From assembly GCA_029210175.1 (NCBI GenBank), contig JARGPL010000037.1, positions 1 to 64,000 on the forward strand: a DNA stretch of 64,000 nucleotides, given 5' to 3'. The notes below the pieces were generated by a model. That model was not told where the DNA came from, searched no databases, and saw only the letters and a list, made by a program, of their open reading frames with translations. This DNA comes from Minwuia sp. (GTDB lineage Bacteria; Pseudomonadota; Alphaproteobacteria; Minwuiales; Minwuiaceae). Below are positions 1 through 8,948 of this stretch, piece after piece. How positions within the stretch are numbered: the first letter of the stretch is position 1; each line of letters opens with the position of its first letter. Position numbers and translations under genes: made by a program.

Positions 1-229
1 CAACATGGACCGTCTGGTGTTCCATGAGCGGAGAAACGCGACGGGATGAATCCGTCCGGTTTGCAGAAAACCATTGCCTGAAGCCTTGAAATGGGCAGGA
101 AGGCCGCAAAACCCTTGCCCCAAGTCATCAAGCCTCTGCGCGAAATTCAGGACGTATCAAAATTGCGGGTTAATGCGGGTGTCCAGCTACGGTCGTTCGT
201 GCGGTGGCCAAACCCGGGTAATGCGGATG
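1..229. other. no recognisable gene
   Basis: Short open frames exist here on both strands, but none has a recognisable domain, ribosome binding site or plausible composition. I see no RNA gene. It is probably intergenic or decayed DNA continuous with the gene-poor stretch that follows. Confidence 0.4.
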
Positions 230-508
230 TCAGCGGCGGCGTGACGATAACTGCCCGCCGGGGGCTGCGTTCCGCCATGCGTTCGATCCCTTGCACCGGC
301 GACAGATCCGTTCACCGAACCCCTCGCTCTGGAACTTGATTTCGCATCGGAGGCACTTGCGCTCCCGGATGAGATCCTTCGGGGTGTGCCCACGCGCGGT
401 TTCCTGAATGATGAGGTGGGGATGATTGAGGCCGAAATCGGGGCCAATATCGCCAACGAAATGTTGGCACCAGGATCGGAATTGGCAAATCAGCCGAACG
501 AGTCCCTC
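230..508 (-). pseudogene. remnant of a small zinc-ribbon protein
   Basis: The minus-strand frame between a TGA at 511-509 and a TGA at 232-230 encodes about 92 residues. It contains two CxxC pairs, CLRC and CRRC, about a dozen residues apart around the segment KFQSEGFGERI, preceded by GHTPKDLIRERK. From memory this resembles small alphaproteobacterial proteins in which a CxxC zinc ribbon carries an F-x-SEG-x-x-x-R-I-C core. The frame has no ATG, GTG or TTG; the first possible initiator is a CTG near 493. That suggests the 5' end is lost or shifted and the gene is dead. A functional protein with an unusual start cannot be excluded. Its function is unknown; such ribbons usually bind nucleic acid. 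Confidence 0.45.
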
Positions 509-1810
509 TCACGGGAACATCGATGTCGGGTGCGATTGACGGGCTGGGTGCCATATCCGGCCCGGTTTGCGCTCCATGTCCCACGTTTGTGCATTTGGCC
601 GAGAGACATTCAACACCTCTCGCAGCAGAGCGAGCATCCTGCGCTTCCTTGCGATTGCAGCAGGTCCATATCGAGCGTCACGGACGGTCGAGTGCCTGCA
701 GGGATCCCAGGGTGAGGCTCGTAGCACAGAACCGCCGTACGCCGGTTGCGGAAGGCCTTGCGTGCCGCTCCACCAGGCCGTCCCGAGTCTGTCCCACAAT
801 GCGGCCATTCCATCCCGCGTCCCTCGGTCGCCATCCCGCTTCGGCACCTCCTTGTCCCATCATCGTCCCGGTAAGGTGCGAACCCGTCCTGGTTTACCCT
901 CGAACCATCCCACTATCGTCCGGCTTCAGGCGCGTCCCGTCCCGCATTGCAAAGCCCTCGGCGTCTGTCCGACCATGTTTGATAGCTGCCCATTCCGGTG
1001 CGCTGCGTCTGATGCCTTCATGCGAGGTGAGCCCGGACCCGACCTGCCGAGTGCGCAGTTGCAAGGTCCGTGGAAGCCGGTGTTGCTGCGGGCCGGGCGT
1101 GCATGGCGTTGCCGATAGCAACGATCCGAGGCGCCCTGGAATCATGGGCCGGTGCCAGTTCCCTGGGGGTTCGCTGCTCTTCGCAGCAGGGTTCCCTGCA
1201 AGTGGATTTGAATTCCCTGCTGGCTGCTTTCTGCACCCTGTTCCAGGATTCGAATTCCTTGTTATTGGTCACAGGAAATTTGGGCGGAAAGAGACTGAAA
1301 TTCATGGTGTTACGGTAACCGGAAGCGCCATTCTATACTCGAAAATACCGAAAATTCCTTGTTCTTTCCTGTAAACAGGGACGCAGTACCCGGAGAGACG
1401 TTCGCAATGGACTACGTGGCCCGCCACGATTTTCTGTCTCACGCTCAACTCGCTGCGCTCGCCCGCTCCGAAGGGGCGGCGAACGGTCGCCGGGCCGCGG
1501 TCGCGGCCTGTTGGAGAGTTCGAACTATCTTCCGCTCCCTCCGCCATTTCCCATTGAAATTGTTGGTGTTTCCTGCTTCGTGATGGATAGGATCACTTGT
1601 CGGAGCGTTCTGCTCCCTGGCAGCCAGTTGTGCCACATCAATCTCCTTGACCACGGCCAGGATCATGACCCGGCCCCAGTGGGCAGGGACATTGCCCGGG
1701 TACGACAGCAACGGATCACCTTGTCCGGGGGGGAACGACTGTCTCACCATTGGTGGCAGTGTCATCGGCGTGCACTGCGCGCATCGTTCTGCACGTCCGG
1801 TCGGGTGCGT
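509..1810. other. 1.3-kb gene-poor stretch
   Basis: Frames of up to 283 codons are open here, but their translations are rich in Arg, Ser, Pro and Cys with no domain order or credible start, which is typical of noncoding GC-rich DNA. A perfect 7-bp inverted repeat with a 2-nt loop lies at 1493-1508, with no T-tract. The stretch may be a graveyard of an old insertion; I recognise no transposase. Confidence 0.4.
1159..1371. repeat. cluster of short TTCCYTG direct repeats
   Basis: The heptamer TTCCCTG or TTCCTTG occurs at 1159-1165, 1192-1198, 1213-1219, 1255-1261 and 1355-1361. Two copies are extended to GAATTCCYTG, and a related TTTCCTG lies just after the last. On the minus strand this reads as repeated CARGGAA. 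The spacing is irregular, so it is neither a CRISPR nor a simple tandem array. I recall similar CAGGGAA-rich tracts beside decayed mobile DNA in other alphaproteobacteria, but cannot confirm a link here. Confidence 0.35.
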
Positions 1811-1960
1811 TCATTCCAGGTCGATATAAACGATATCGTTTCCCGCTGCCTGGCCGAAGAGCAACAGGAGCAACAGAGCAGATGCATAGGTCAGGGTGAC
1901 CGCAGGGCAGACAAGGCGGGCCGGCAGATAGCGTGTGTACAGTCGGGCCAGCGGTGTCAT
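1811..1960 (-). CDS. candidate small membrane protein, 49 aa
   Basis: An ATG at 1960 opens a 49-codon frame ending in TGA at 1811. The protein has a short basic N-terminus (MTPLARLYTRYLPARL), one hydrophobic segment at about residues 17-37 containing six consecutive leucines, and a short tail ending DIVYIDLE. It therefore looks like a single-pass inner-membrane peptide with positive charges on the cytoplasmic side. It lies 195 bp downstream of the carbamoyltransferase on the same strand and could be the last gene of the polysaccharide locus. The ribosome binding site is poor (GGA about 10 nt upstream). I do not recognise a family. Chance coding is possible. Confidence 0.35.
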   Translation of the reverse strand: MTPLARLYTRYLPARLVCPAVTLTYASALLLLLLFGQAAGNDIVYIDLE

Positions 1961-2155
1961 GGAGGAGATTCCAACAGGGAGCCGATCACGGGCTTCGCAG
2001 CCGACAACCAGGCAAGCACACCGATGGGGCCAAGGACTGCTGTGAGCCGGTCCGGCGCCGCATAACCAAACGGTACAACCTGTTGAGAATACACCATCAC
2101 ACTGCGGGACTATACACATCGCACTCCGCGCCCCGGGATATGTAGCCACACCAAC

Positions 2156-3910
2156 TCACGCCGTGTCGCGCACCCGCTGGATCACGGTGTCGCCCAGAAC
2201 GAGCACATCCATGTCGGTGCGCAGGAAGCAGTCCAGAGCCTCCTTCGGGCGGCAGACGACGGGTTCGTTTTCGTTGAATGACGTGTTGAGCAGCATGGGC
2301 ACGCCAGTCTGTTTCTCGAAGGCAGAGATCAGGGCGTGGTAGCGGGCGTTGGTTGCCTTGTGCACCGTCTGCAGGCGCCCGGAGCCATCGACGTGGGTGA
2401 CGGCGGGTATCCGGGCGCGGCGTTCCTCGCGAATCTGGAACACCTGCATCATGAAGGGGACATTGTCGTCCTCCTCGAACCAGTCCGGCACATGTTCCGC
2501 CATGATGGACGGCGCGAAGGGGCGAAAGCTTTCCCGCTTCTTGATCTTGGCATTCAGCACGGCCTTCATGTCGCCACGCCTTGGATCACAGAGGATGGAC
2601 CGGTTACCGAGGGCACGCGGCCCCCATTCCAGGCGACCCTGGAACCAGCCGATGACATTGCCCGCGGCGATCGCGTCGGCAGTGTGGGCGCAGAGTGCGG
2701 CCTCATCATCGAACGTGGTGACGGTGCAGCCGGCGTCGGCAATTTCCTGCTTGCCGCTGTCGAGCAGGGTCGCGACTTCGTCCGCGCCATATGCCGGACC
2801 CCAGTAGGCATGATCCATGACAAAACCGCGGGGTGCACCGCTGGCGTGCCAGGCGGCATAGGCGGCACCGATGGCACCACCAGCGTCGCCCGCAGCGGAC
2901 TGGATGTAGACTTCCTCATAGGCCGTCTGGCGGCGCACCTTGCCATTGGCGACCGAGTTCATGGCGCAGCCGCCCGCGAGGCAGAGACGTTTCAGGCCAT
3001 GCTTCGGCTGCAGCGTGTTGAGCAGGTTGAAGAAGGCTTCCTCGTACATCGCCTGTACGGAACGGGCGATGTCATGGTGGCGCTGTTCCAGCGGCAGCGA
3101 GGTATCGCGCAAGGGGCCGAGCAGGTCGGTCAAGGCGTCGGAGAACAGCTGCCCGACCTCCGGAATGCCATCCTTCCATTCGTACTGCACACCTTCCTTG
3201 TGGTGGCGGAAGTACTTCAGGTTCAGCTGGTAGCCTCCGTCACTGTCAAGCCGCACGATCTCGCGCATTTCATCCATCAGGCTGGGCTGGCCGTAGGGGG
3301 CGAGACCCATGACCTTGTATTCGTCGCCATAATGGCGGAAGCCGAGATACTGGGTCAGCGCCTGATAGAAGATGCCGAGCGAGTGGGGGAAATAGACCTT
3401 CCCCTGCATGTCGATGTCAGTACCCCGGCCAATGCCCCAGGCGCCGCTGGAGAAATCACCGAATCCGTCGACGGAAACAACAGTTGCTTCCTCGAACGGA
3501 GATACATGAAATGCGGACGACAGATGCGCCATGTGGTGTTCGATGTTGCGGATCTCGCCCCGGAAGGTCTCGCCGGGGAACGATTGCGCGATCAGTTCCG
3601 GCAATCCCTGGCGCTTGTGGCGATTGCGGATGCGGTCGAGGACCAGTTTCAGGTCCGGGCGCTTGCTGAGCACATAGCCGATCTTGCGCGGCAGGCTGAC
3701 CTTGCTGTCCTGATTGATGGCCAGCACGTCCACGTCGCCCAGCCCCACACCGGCCTCTTCCAGGCAGTAGCGGATGGACTGGGACGGGAAACCGGCCCAG
3801 TGCTTGATGCGGCGGAACCGTTCTTCCTCCACTGCGGCCACAAGCACACCGTCCCGGACAAGACAGGCAGAACTGTCGCCATGAAACGCGTTTACACCAA
3901 CAATGATCAT
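2156..3910 (-). CDS. carbamoyltransferase, NodU/CmcH/TobZ family
   Basis: The 584-residue protein has the full two-domain architecture of O-carbamoyltransferases, which move a carbamoyl group from carbamoyl phosphate, via a carbamoyl-adenylate, to a hydroxyl of a sugar or antibiotic. Visible motifs are GVNAFHGDSSA at 5-15, metal-site histidines in EHHMAH at 124-129, DGFGD at 148-152, YKVMGLAPYG at 198-207, GDAGGA at 341-346 and GRLEWGPRALGNRS at 425-438 in the YrdC-like part. The last strong gene of the polysaccharide locus, it overlaps the upstream GT by 4 bp, so it probably carbamoylates a residue of the same glycan. The acceptor is unknown. Confidence 0.9.
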   Translation of the reverse strand: MIIVGVNAFHGDSSACLVRDGVLVAAVEEERFRRIKHWAGFPSQSIRYCLEEAGVGLGDVDVLAINQDSKVSLPRKIGYVLSKRPDLKLVLDRIRNRHKRQGLPELIAQSFPGETFRGEIRNIEHHMAHLSSAFHVSPFEEATVVSVDGFGDFSSGAWGIGRGTDIDMQGKVYFPHSLGIFYQALTQYLGFRHYGDEYKVMGLAPYGQPSLMDEMREIVRLDSDGGYQLNLKYFRHHKEGVQYEWKDGIPEVGQLFSDALTDLLGPLRDTSLPLEQRHHDIARSVQAMYEEAFFNLLNTLQPKHGLKRLCLAGGCAMNSVANGKVRRQTAYEEVYIQSAAGDAGGAIGAAYAAWHASGAPRGFVMDHAYWGPAYGADEVATLLDSGKQEIADAGCTVTTFDDEAALCAHTADAIAAGNVIGWFQGRLEWGPRALGNRSILCDPRRGDMKAVLNAKIKKRESFRPFAPSIMAEHVPDWFEEDDNVPFMMQVFQIREERRARIPAVTHVDGSGRLQTVHKATNARYHALISAFEKQTGVPMLLNTSFNENEPVVCRPKEALDCFLRTDMDVLVLGDTVIQRVRDTA

Positions 3911-5022
3911 GAGCGGGCTTTCCTGATCGAACCGGAGTTGAGCGATGCATATAGGGTGAGAAACTGTTCCGCCACTGAATCCCAGCTGAACTGACTGCGA
4001 ACCAGGTCACGTCCCCGCTGGCCCATGGCCGTGCGGGTGGCGACGGGCAGGGATGTTGCCTTGTCCAACGCGGCTGCCAGGGCAGGGGCATCGTTGACCG
4101 GCACCCGCCAACCGCAGTCGATGCGTTCCAGATCCGGCCAGGGCACGCCCCGGGTCGTCAGCACGGGCACCCCGAACGACAGGGCCTCCGCCACCACCAT
4201 GCCGAAACTCTCCGAATGGCTGGGCAGCACGAACAGGCTTGCGGAATTCAGCAGGTCAGCCTTGGCCTGCCCGTCGACCGCGCCCAGCAGCCTGACGGAC
4301 CCGCCGAGATCAAGGCGCGTGATTTCCTTTTCCAGAACCGCGCGGTAGCCCGCTTCGTCCGGCCCTGCCAGCAGCAGTTCCCAGCCCTCCGGCCGGGTGT
4401 CTGCCCATGCCTGCAGTGCGGTGGGCAGCCCCTTAACGGGGTGCAGGCGACCGACGAATACCGCGGTTCGGATCCCGCCCGTTGCATTTTGGGGCGCGGG
4501 CTGGGCCACCGGCATGTCGATGCCGTTGGGGATGTTGGCAACCGTCACGCCCAGGTGACAGGCCGCCACATCCGCAGCCTCCGCGTCCGAGGTGGCATGC
4601 AGGGCTGCGGCAGTGGCCAGGTTGCGCCTCTGGTAAAGCAACCAGGCGACCCGCTTCTTCAGCCATTTGTGGCGAAGGGCCCACGGCGCAAGCATGCCCC
4701 GGGTGGATACCACACGGGGCCGGTCAAGGTGGGTCGCCATCCGTGTTACGGCCTGATTGTGAGGCAGCCAGATACCGCTGTCGTGGAACAGGTCGGGCGT
4801 GCCGAACGCGACAACGGCCGACCGCAGATCGCCAGCCAGGGGCACGATCCCGGGCATTGTGCCCTGTTCTCGCAACAGGTCGGAACTGACAGCCGATCCG
4901 TCAGGCGCCCAGATACCGACCTCCGCGCCGGCAAGCGCCAGGGCCTTCGCCAGACCGGACACCGAATAGGCCGGGCCACCGTATGCGCGTTCAAAGCTTG
5001 CTGATGCCAGGAGGAGTTTCAT
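3907..5022 (-). CDS. glycosyltransferase family 4
   Basis: A 371-residue GT-B fold enzyme. The N-terminus MKLLLASASFERAYGGPAYS gives the first beta strand and glycine-rich acceptor loop. The donor half starts near residue 185 (VFVGRLHPVKG) and contains the E-x7-E signature at E271 and E279 (ESFGMVVAE), typical of GT4 enzymes using nucleotide sugars. It should act at the cytoplasmic face, adding one sugar to the lipid-linked glycan. It starts 25 bp after the Wzy-like gene and overlaps the carbamoyltransferase start by 4 bp (ATGA), which supports translational coupling. Donor and linkage cannot be predicted. Confidence 0.85.
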   Translation of the reverse strand: MKLLLASASFERAYGGPAYSVSGLAKALALAGAEVGIWAPDGSAVSSDLLREQGTMPGIVPLAGDLRSAVVAFGTPDLFHDSGIWLPHNQAVTRMATHLDRPRVVSTRGMLAPWALRHKWLKKRVAWLLYQRRNLATAAALHATSDAEAADVAACHLGVTVANIPNGIDMPVAQPAPQNATGGIRTAVFVGRLHPVKGLPTALQAWADTRPEGWELLLAGPDEAGYRAVLEKEITRLDLGGSVRLLGAVDGQAKADLLNSASLFVLPSHSESFGMVVAEALSFGVPVLTTRGVPWPDLERIDCGWRVPVNDAPALAAALDKATSLPVATRTAMGQRGRDLVRSQFSWDSVAEQFLTLYASLNSGSIRKARS

Positions 5023-5047
5023 CGGGAAACGGACGGCTTGCGCCCGA

Positions 5048-6439
5048 TCAGATGCGCCACTTCAGGAACTTGTAGGCAAAGATGTACATCACCACGATCA
5101 GCATCCCGGTCTTGGCGAGATGGTTGAGCACGACGACCAGCTCTGTCTCCGCCTTTGCCGCCTGCAGGAACAGCAAGGGTGTCCAGAGAATGACCGTAGG
5201 ATAACGGGTTGATGCCTTCATGATCCCTCTCAGGATCAATCCGAAGAAGGCCCCCACCGCCGCCATCATGATGATGCCATAGTAACCGAAATTGACCCAC
5301 GCCTCACCCAGGACACTGATGCCAAAGGAAGTCTCGCGGTTCACATAAAGGCCTGTGTAGTCACGAAAACCATCGGACACACTGACTTCGCGTTTCTCGA
5401 TCAGGATTCTGGGCACGAAGCTGTCCTGAATCGCCCTCAGGATTGTCTGTCCTTCCTCGAATGGATGTGCGGCAGGGACATAGGCCATCACCGAGCTGAT
5501 GATCCAGCCCTGGTTCAGTCGCGCGTTCAGCTTTCCCGTCTCATTCACGGCGGAATAGCCCTCACTCTCCTCGAAGATCGAGTTCTCCGTCATGGTCTCG
5601 TAGAGGGCCACAACGCCGGACTGCTCAGGATTCTTTCGGATGCGATCTCGATAGTCCGATTTGGCGGCCTGCAACTGCACGATGAGCAGAATCCCCAAGG
5701 CAAGCAGCAGCGCCTTCCTCAAGAACCCGAGCCGCAGCTCGGCGCATATGAAGGATGCGAGCAATGCGCTCCAAAGCAGGAGTGTGTGAAACAGGCTCTG
5801 GTTGATCGAACTAGATGCCAGAATTCCGAAAGTCACAATCAGTGCGATCCATCGATATTGCATTTTCAGCATGATCATGTAAATCACGGCGATAAAGCCG
5901 AACTGGCTGATCAAATAGACAAAAAATGCCAGAGGCCCTCGAATCGAACCACCAAGAACGGTGGTCATAATGCTGAAAATGATTACATAATATATGACCG
6001 ACTTGTCTATTGGCGGCACACTTTCAATATATTTCCGGACCTGTCCAAGAGATATGCGCGGAGCCAAGAATTTCATCGCAAAGATGAATGCAAGAGTTCC
6101 CGGCAAGACGAAGGAAAAATACGACGTTTCATCGACATACATGCGGTACTTGTACGTCACGGCGTCGTGGTAATATGCAAAGTAGGCACCAAGCAGCCAC
6201 TGGCCGGATGCGATTGTCGCAATCGCTGGCAAGATGGCCAATTCCTTGCCAAGCGAGTCGATGTACCAGACCAGCGAATAGGCAAACAGCCCGACACCCA
6301 TCGCGGACAGGATACCCGTCCCGGAAGCCGCGAGGGCGGTGGTCACAAGCAATCCGGCAAGAAGGGGCAGGATCTCAGACGCAATTGCATCATCCTGGTG
6401 TGGACGATAGGCCACGGAGTGCGTCGTTTCGTAGGTCAT
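5048..6439 (-). CDS. Wzy-like polysaccharide polymerase, membrane protein
   Basis: A 463-residue polytopic inner-membrane protein with roughly ten or more hydrophobic segments and a large loop at about residues 260-385. The loop carries features seen in O-antigen and oligosaccharide-repeat polymerases: RLNQGWIISSVM, then FVPRIL, then TSFGISVLGEAWVNFGYYG. Such enzymes join undecaprenyl-linked repeat units in the periplasm. The protein is divergent, as Wzy proteins always are, so the call rests on topology, these short motifs and the context among GTs. Its presence with an ABC exporter (Wzm/Wzt) is unusual. It overlaps the upstream GT gene by 4 bp. Confidence 0.65.
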   Translation of the reverse strand: MTYETTHSVAYRPHQDDAIASEILPLLAGLLVTTALAASGTGILSAMGVGLFAYSLVWYIDSLGKELAILPAIATIASGQWLLGAYFAYYHDAVTYKYRMYVDETSYFSFVLPGTLAFIFAMKFLAPRISLGQVRKYIESVPPIDKSVIYYVIIFSIMTTVLGGSIRGPLAFFVYLISQFGFIAVIYMIMLKMQYRWIALIVTFGILASSSINQSLFHTLLLWSALLASFICAELRLGFLRKALLLALGILLIVQLQAAKSDYRDRIRKNPEQSGVVALYETMTENSIFEESEGYSAVNETGKLNARLNQGWIISSVMAYVPAAHPFEEGQTILRAIQDSFVPRILIEKREVSVSDGFRDYTGLYVNRETSFGISVLGEAWVNFGYYGIIMMAAVGAFFGLILRGIMKASTRYPTVILWTPLLFLQAAKAETELVVVLNHLAKTGMLIVVMYIFAYKFLKWRI

Positions 6440-7623
6440 TTGCCGTCAACACCCCTTTCCATCGCGATCGACCGGACGGCCTGCTGTGTGGCAGCGCTTG
6501 CAGCCTGTATCGACCATTCTTCGCTGGCTGATGCAGCCATTGCGCCAAGTGCTTCCATTCGCGATCTGTCCCTGATCAGGTCGAGCATGGCATCCGCGAG
6601 TCGGTCCGCATCGCCGCAACGGAATACACGGCCATAAGGCTTGCCGTCCAGCAGATCGGGCGCACAGCCTGTCATGTCGCTGGCGATCGCCAGACATCCC
6701 GCGCTCAGTGCCTCATTCACGCCAAGGCCCCACGTTTCGAACACCGACGGCAGAACATATACATCTGCCATCATGTATGTCTCTGGCATTTCGCTCTGAT
6801 TGCGGAAGCCAAGGAAGTGAATGTTGGGCAATTCTGCGGATTGTTGCATCAAAGCCGCCCGGTCCGGCCCGTCGCCGGCGAGCACCAGGTGGATATCCTT
6901 CGCTGATTCCTGGGCCCTGGCGAACGCGGTGATCAGGACATCGACCTGTTTTCGGTAGACGAATTTGCCAGCAAACAGGAAGACAATTGCCGTGTCATCG
7001 ATGCCGAGCGCCTGCCGCGCATGCCGGGCGCGTTCCCTGGCCGCTGTGTCGGTGCTTGCAAATCGGTCGATATCGATCGCGTGCGGCATGGTCATGATCC
7101 GTCTGTCGGGGACACCCATGGTGCGCAGGTATTCCCTGTTGCGGATACCTGGCGACAAAGCCAGGTCGATATGCCGATAGACCCAGGTCAACAGCGGACG
7201 CCGCAGCCATCTCTTCCAGGCAGCCTGTTGTGATGAGATCAGGGTCGAGTCACCCCGGAAAAGCACTGGAATGCGACCATGAAAGTGACGCATGACCGCA
7301 AGGTTCGTCCGCCAAGCCCAGCCATAAACCAGAATGGCGTCTGGCGCCCAATCAGTAATCCGTTCAATCATCGCCGGATTATCGATGCCCCTGAAATGAT
7401 GCGTCCCGGGGTCATCCGATATGTTTTCCACCATTTGCCAGTCGTACCCGTCAAGCAATGGGATATCGAGTGTGACTGTCCGGTTGAACTCGTGATCCAG
7501 ACTGTTCGCCGTGCCTTCCCAGCAATAGAAGACCTGGATATCCAGGTCCGTTTCTGACGCAAGCGTGCGGAAGAGTGGCGCGTTGTACTGGATAGGATGG
7601 CTGGAAAGAATGGCAAGCTTCAT
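6436..7623 (-). CDS. glycosyltransferase family 4
   Basis: A 395-residue GT-B enzyme. It opens MKLAILSSHPIQYNAPLFR, a beginning shared by many capsule and O-antigen GTs. The sugar-donor half has FLFAGKFVYRKQVD, the central GDGPDRAAL loop and an E-x7-E type motif in FETWGLGVNEAL. It is expected in the cytoplasm at the membrane, extending the lipid-linked glycan. Overlaps of 4 bp on both sides place it inside the operon. Substrate unknown. Confidence 0.82.
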   Translation of the reverse strand: MKLAILSSHPIQYNAPLFRTLASETDLDIQVFYCWEGTANSLDHEFNRTVTLDIPLLDGYDWQMVENISDDPGTHHFRGIDNPAMIERITDWAPDAILVYGWAWRTNLAVMRHFHGRIPVLFRGDSTLISSQQAAWKRWLRRPLLTWVYRHIDLALSPGIRNREYLRTMGVPDRRIMTMPHAIDIDRFASTDTAARERARHARQALGIDDTAIVFLFAGKFVYRKQVDVLITAFARAQESAKDIHLVLAGDGPDRAALMQQSAELPNIHFLGFRNQSEMPETYMMADVYVLPSVFETWGLGVNEALSAGCLAIASDMTGCAPDLLDGKPYGRVFRCGDADRLADAMLDLIRDRSRMEALGAMAASASEEWSIQAASAATQQAVRSIAMERGVDGK

Positions 7624-8939
7624 GGGGTCTCCGCCGGGCGAGCGGCCTCCGCATCGCCACGGTTGCCGGTGATCTGGTCAAAGAAGTGCGCGATGACGGA
7701 TGTATGGAATGCGGCGGTATGCGCCTGAAAGGCTGTCCAGTCGGTGGTCGGCGGTGAAGGAGCCAGCAGTGCAGTCACAAGCATTCGGGTCATGACCTCC
7801 ACTGGCTCGCTGAGGTCATCAAGTTCTTCAAAGGAACAGATCTGGCCTGTCTGGGTGGCTTCCAGCAATGCGGCCGTATTGCTGTCCTTGCGCAGGATAG
7901 CGACGAGAGGTCGCCGGGCCATGATATACCCGTAAGCCTTCGACGCTGAATAGGCGGGGCTGTCTGCACCAATGATCATCAGGACATCGGCATCCAGCAG
8001 CAGGCGCAGAGCACCGAAATAGGGCTGGCGGTCTGTCCATTCGGTCACGATTTCCGAAACGCCCTCCTCCCTTGCGATGGGCATGACGGTTTCGTTACCC
8101 CGTCCGGCAGCGGCATAGCTGGTTCCAATGAATTCCAGCGACAGGCGTTCGAACAGATCCGGGTGCTCGGAGAGGCCACGCCTTGCCGCACGGAACAAGA
8201 TGCGCAACGCTGTTGTCATGTCGGGGCCCCGCGCGCCAACATACCGCAGCGATATCTTGCCGGGTCTGATCGGCTTGCTGACAGGCATCTGCAACGCAAC
8301 TTCGATGTCCCCAGGGGATGCCGCAAAGGGCAATGCCAGCGTGGGACGATCCTTCAGTGCAGGATAGCGTGACTGAACCGTGTCGATGTATTGGCGTGAC
8401 ACCGCCATGACACCAGCGGCATTCGGCATGGTCGCCGCTTCCAGGCGTGATTTCTGCCAATGATCGAAGCGGAATTTCCGCGGGCGTTCCTTGTTCGGCA
8501 GGGACAGATAATAGTCGTTGCGCCATGGGTCCTGCAGGTCGACCACGAAGGGCACGCCAAACTTTCGTTGCCAGTGGGGACCGTGTGCGATCGCCGTGAA
8601 GACAGTGGTCGTGAAGCAGATCAGGTCGACCGGATTGCTGGCCAGATAGTTGTCGACAGCGCGGCGCAGCTGGAACCATGAACGGAACCCCAGATTCCCA
8701 AGTCCCGCCAAACGAGTGAGACGCGGGCTGAATGCGTCCACGTGGTGGACGGGTACATCGGCGGGAACTGTCTCTGAAAGCAGGGGATCAAGTGACCCCT
8801 CGACCCTGTCAGGATCAATGGCAAAGACAACAGGATCCCAGCCGTTCTGGCGAAAATAGGGCAGACATTGTCGCAATCGGTGCATGTCCGGGGCGTTAAT
8901 CGGCGGGAAATGAGGGGAGATGAACAGGACCCTTCTCAT
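7620..8939 (-). CDS. glycosyltransferase, GT-B fold
   Basis: A 439-residue GT-like protein starting MRRVLFISPHFPPINAPDMH, with a basic N-terminal beta strand and the PPINAPDMHR acceptor loop seen in a subgroup of EPS glycosyltransferases. The middle has VVDLQDPWRNDYY, a motif common to the same subgroup, and the C-terminal part YSASKAYGYIMARRPLVAIL matches the donor-binding helix, though the classical E-x7-E is weak. It lies 9 bp downstream of another GT and overlaps the next gene by 4 bp. The specificity is unknown, and it could also be a non-enzymatic GT-fold protein. Confidence 0.72.
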   Translation of the reverse strand: MRRVLFISPHFPPINAPDMHRLRQCLPYFRQNGWDPVVFAIDPDRVEGSLDPLLSETVPADVPVHHVDAFSPRLTRLAGLGNLGFRSWFQLRRAVDNYLASNPVDLICFTTTVFTAIAHGPHWQRKFGVPFVVDLQDPWRNDYYLSLPNKERPRKFRFDHWQKSRLEAATMPNAAGVMAVSRQYIDTVQSRYPALKDRPTLALPFAASPGDIEVALQMPVSKPIRPGKISLRYVGARGPDMTTALRILFRAARRGLSEHPDLFERLSLEFIGTSYAAAGRGNETVMPIAREEGVSEIVTEWTDRQPYFGALRLLLDADVLMIIGADSPAYSASKAYGYIMARRPLVAILRKDSNTAALLEATQTGQICSFEELDDLSEPVEVMTRMLVTALLAPSPPTTDWTAFQAHTAAFHTSVIAHFFDQITGNRGDAEAARPAETP

Positions 8940-8948
8940 GCGCCACCC

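Noticed and set aside
523-1374. 283-codon plus-strand frame in the gene-poor region
   Set aside because: It is Cys/Pro/Arg/Ser-rich, with no motif, ribosome site or neighbour relation. I could not match it to a transposase.
1493-1508. 7-bp perfect inverted repeat as a terminator
   Set aside because: The loop is only 2 nt and there is no T-tract on either side.
2336-3994. 552-codon open frame opposite the carbamoyltransferase gene
   Set aside because: It is the antisense shadow of a protein with clear family motifs and has no domain of its own. GC-rich codon bias keeps opposite frames open.
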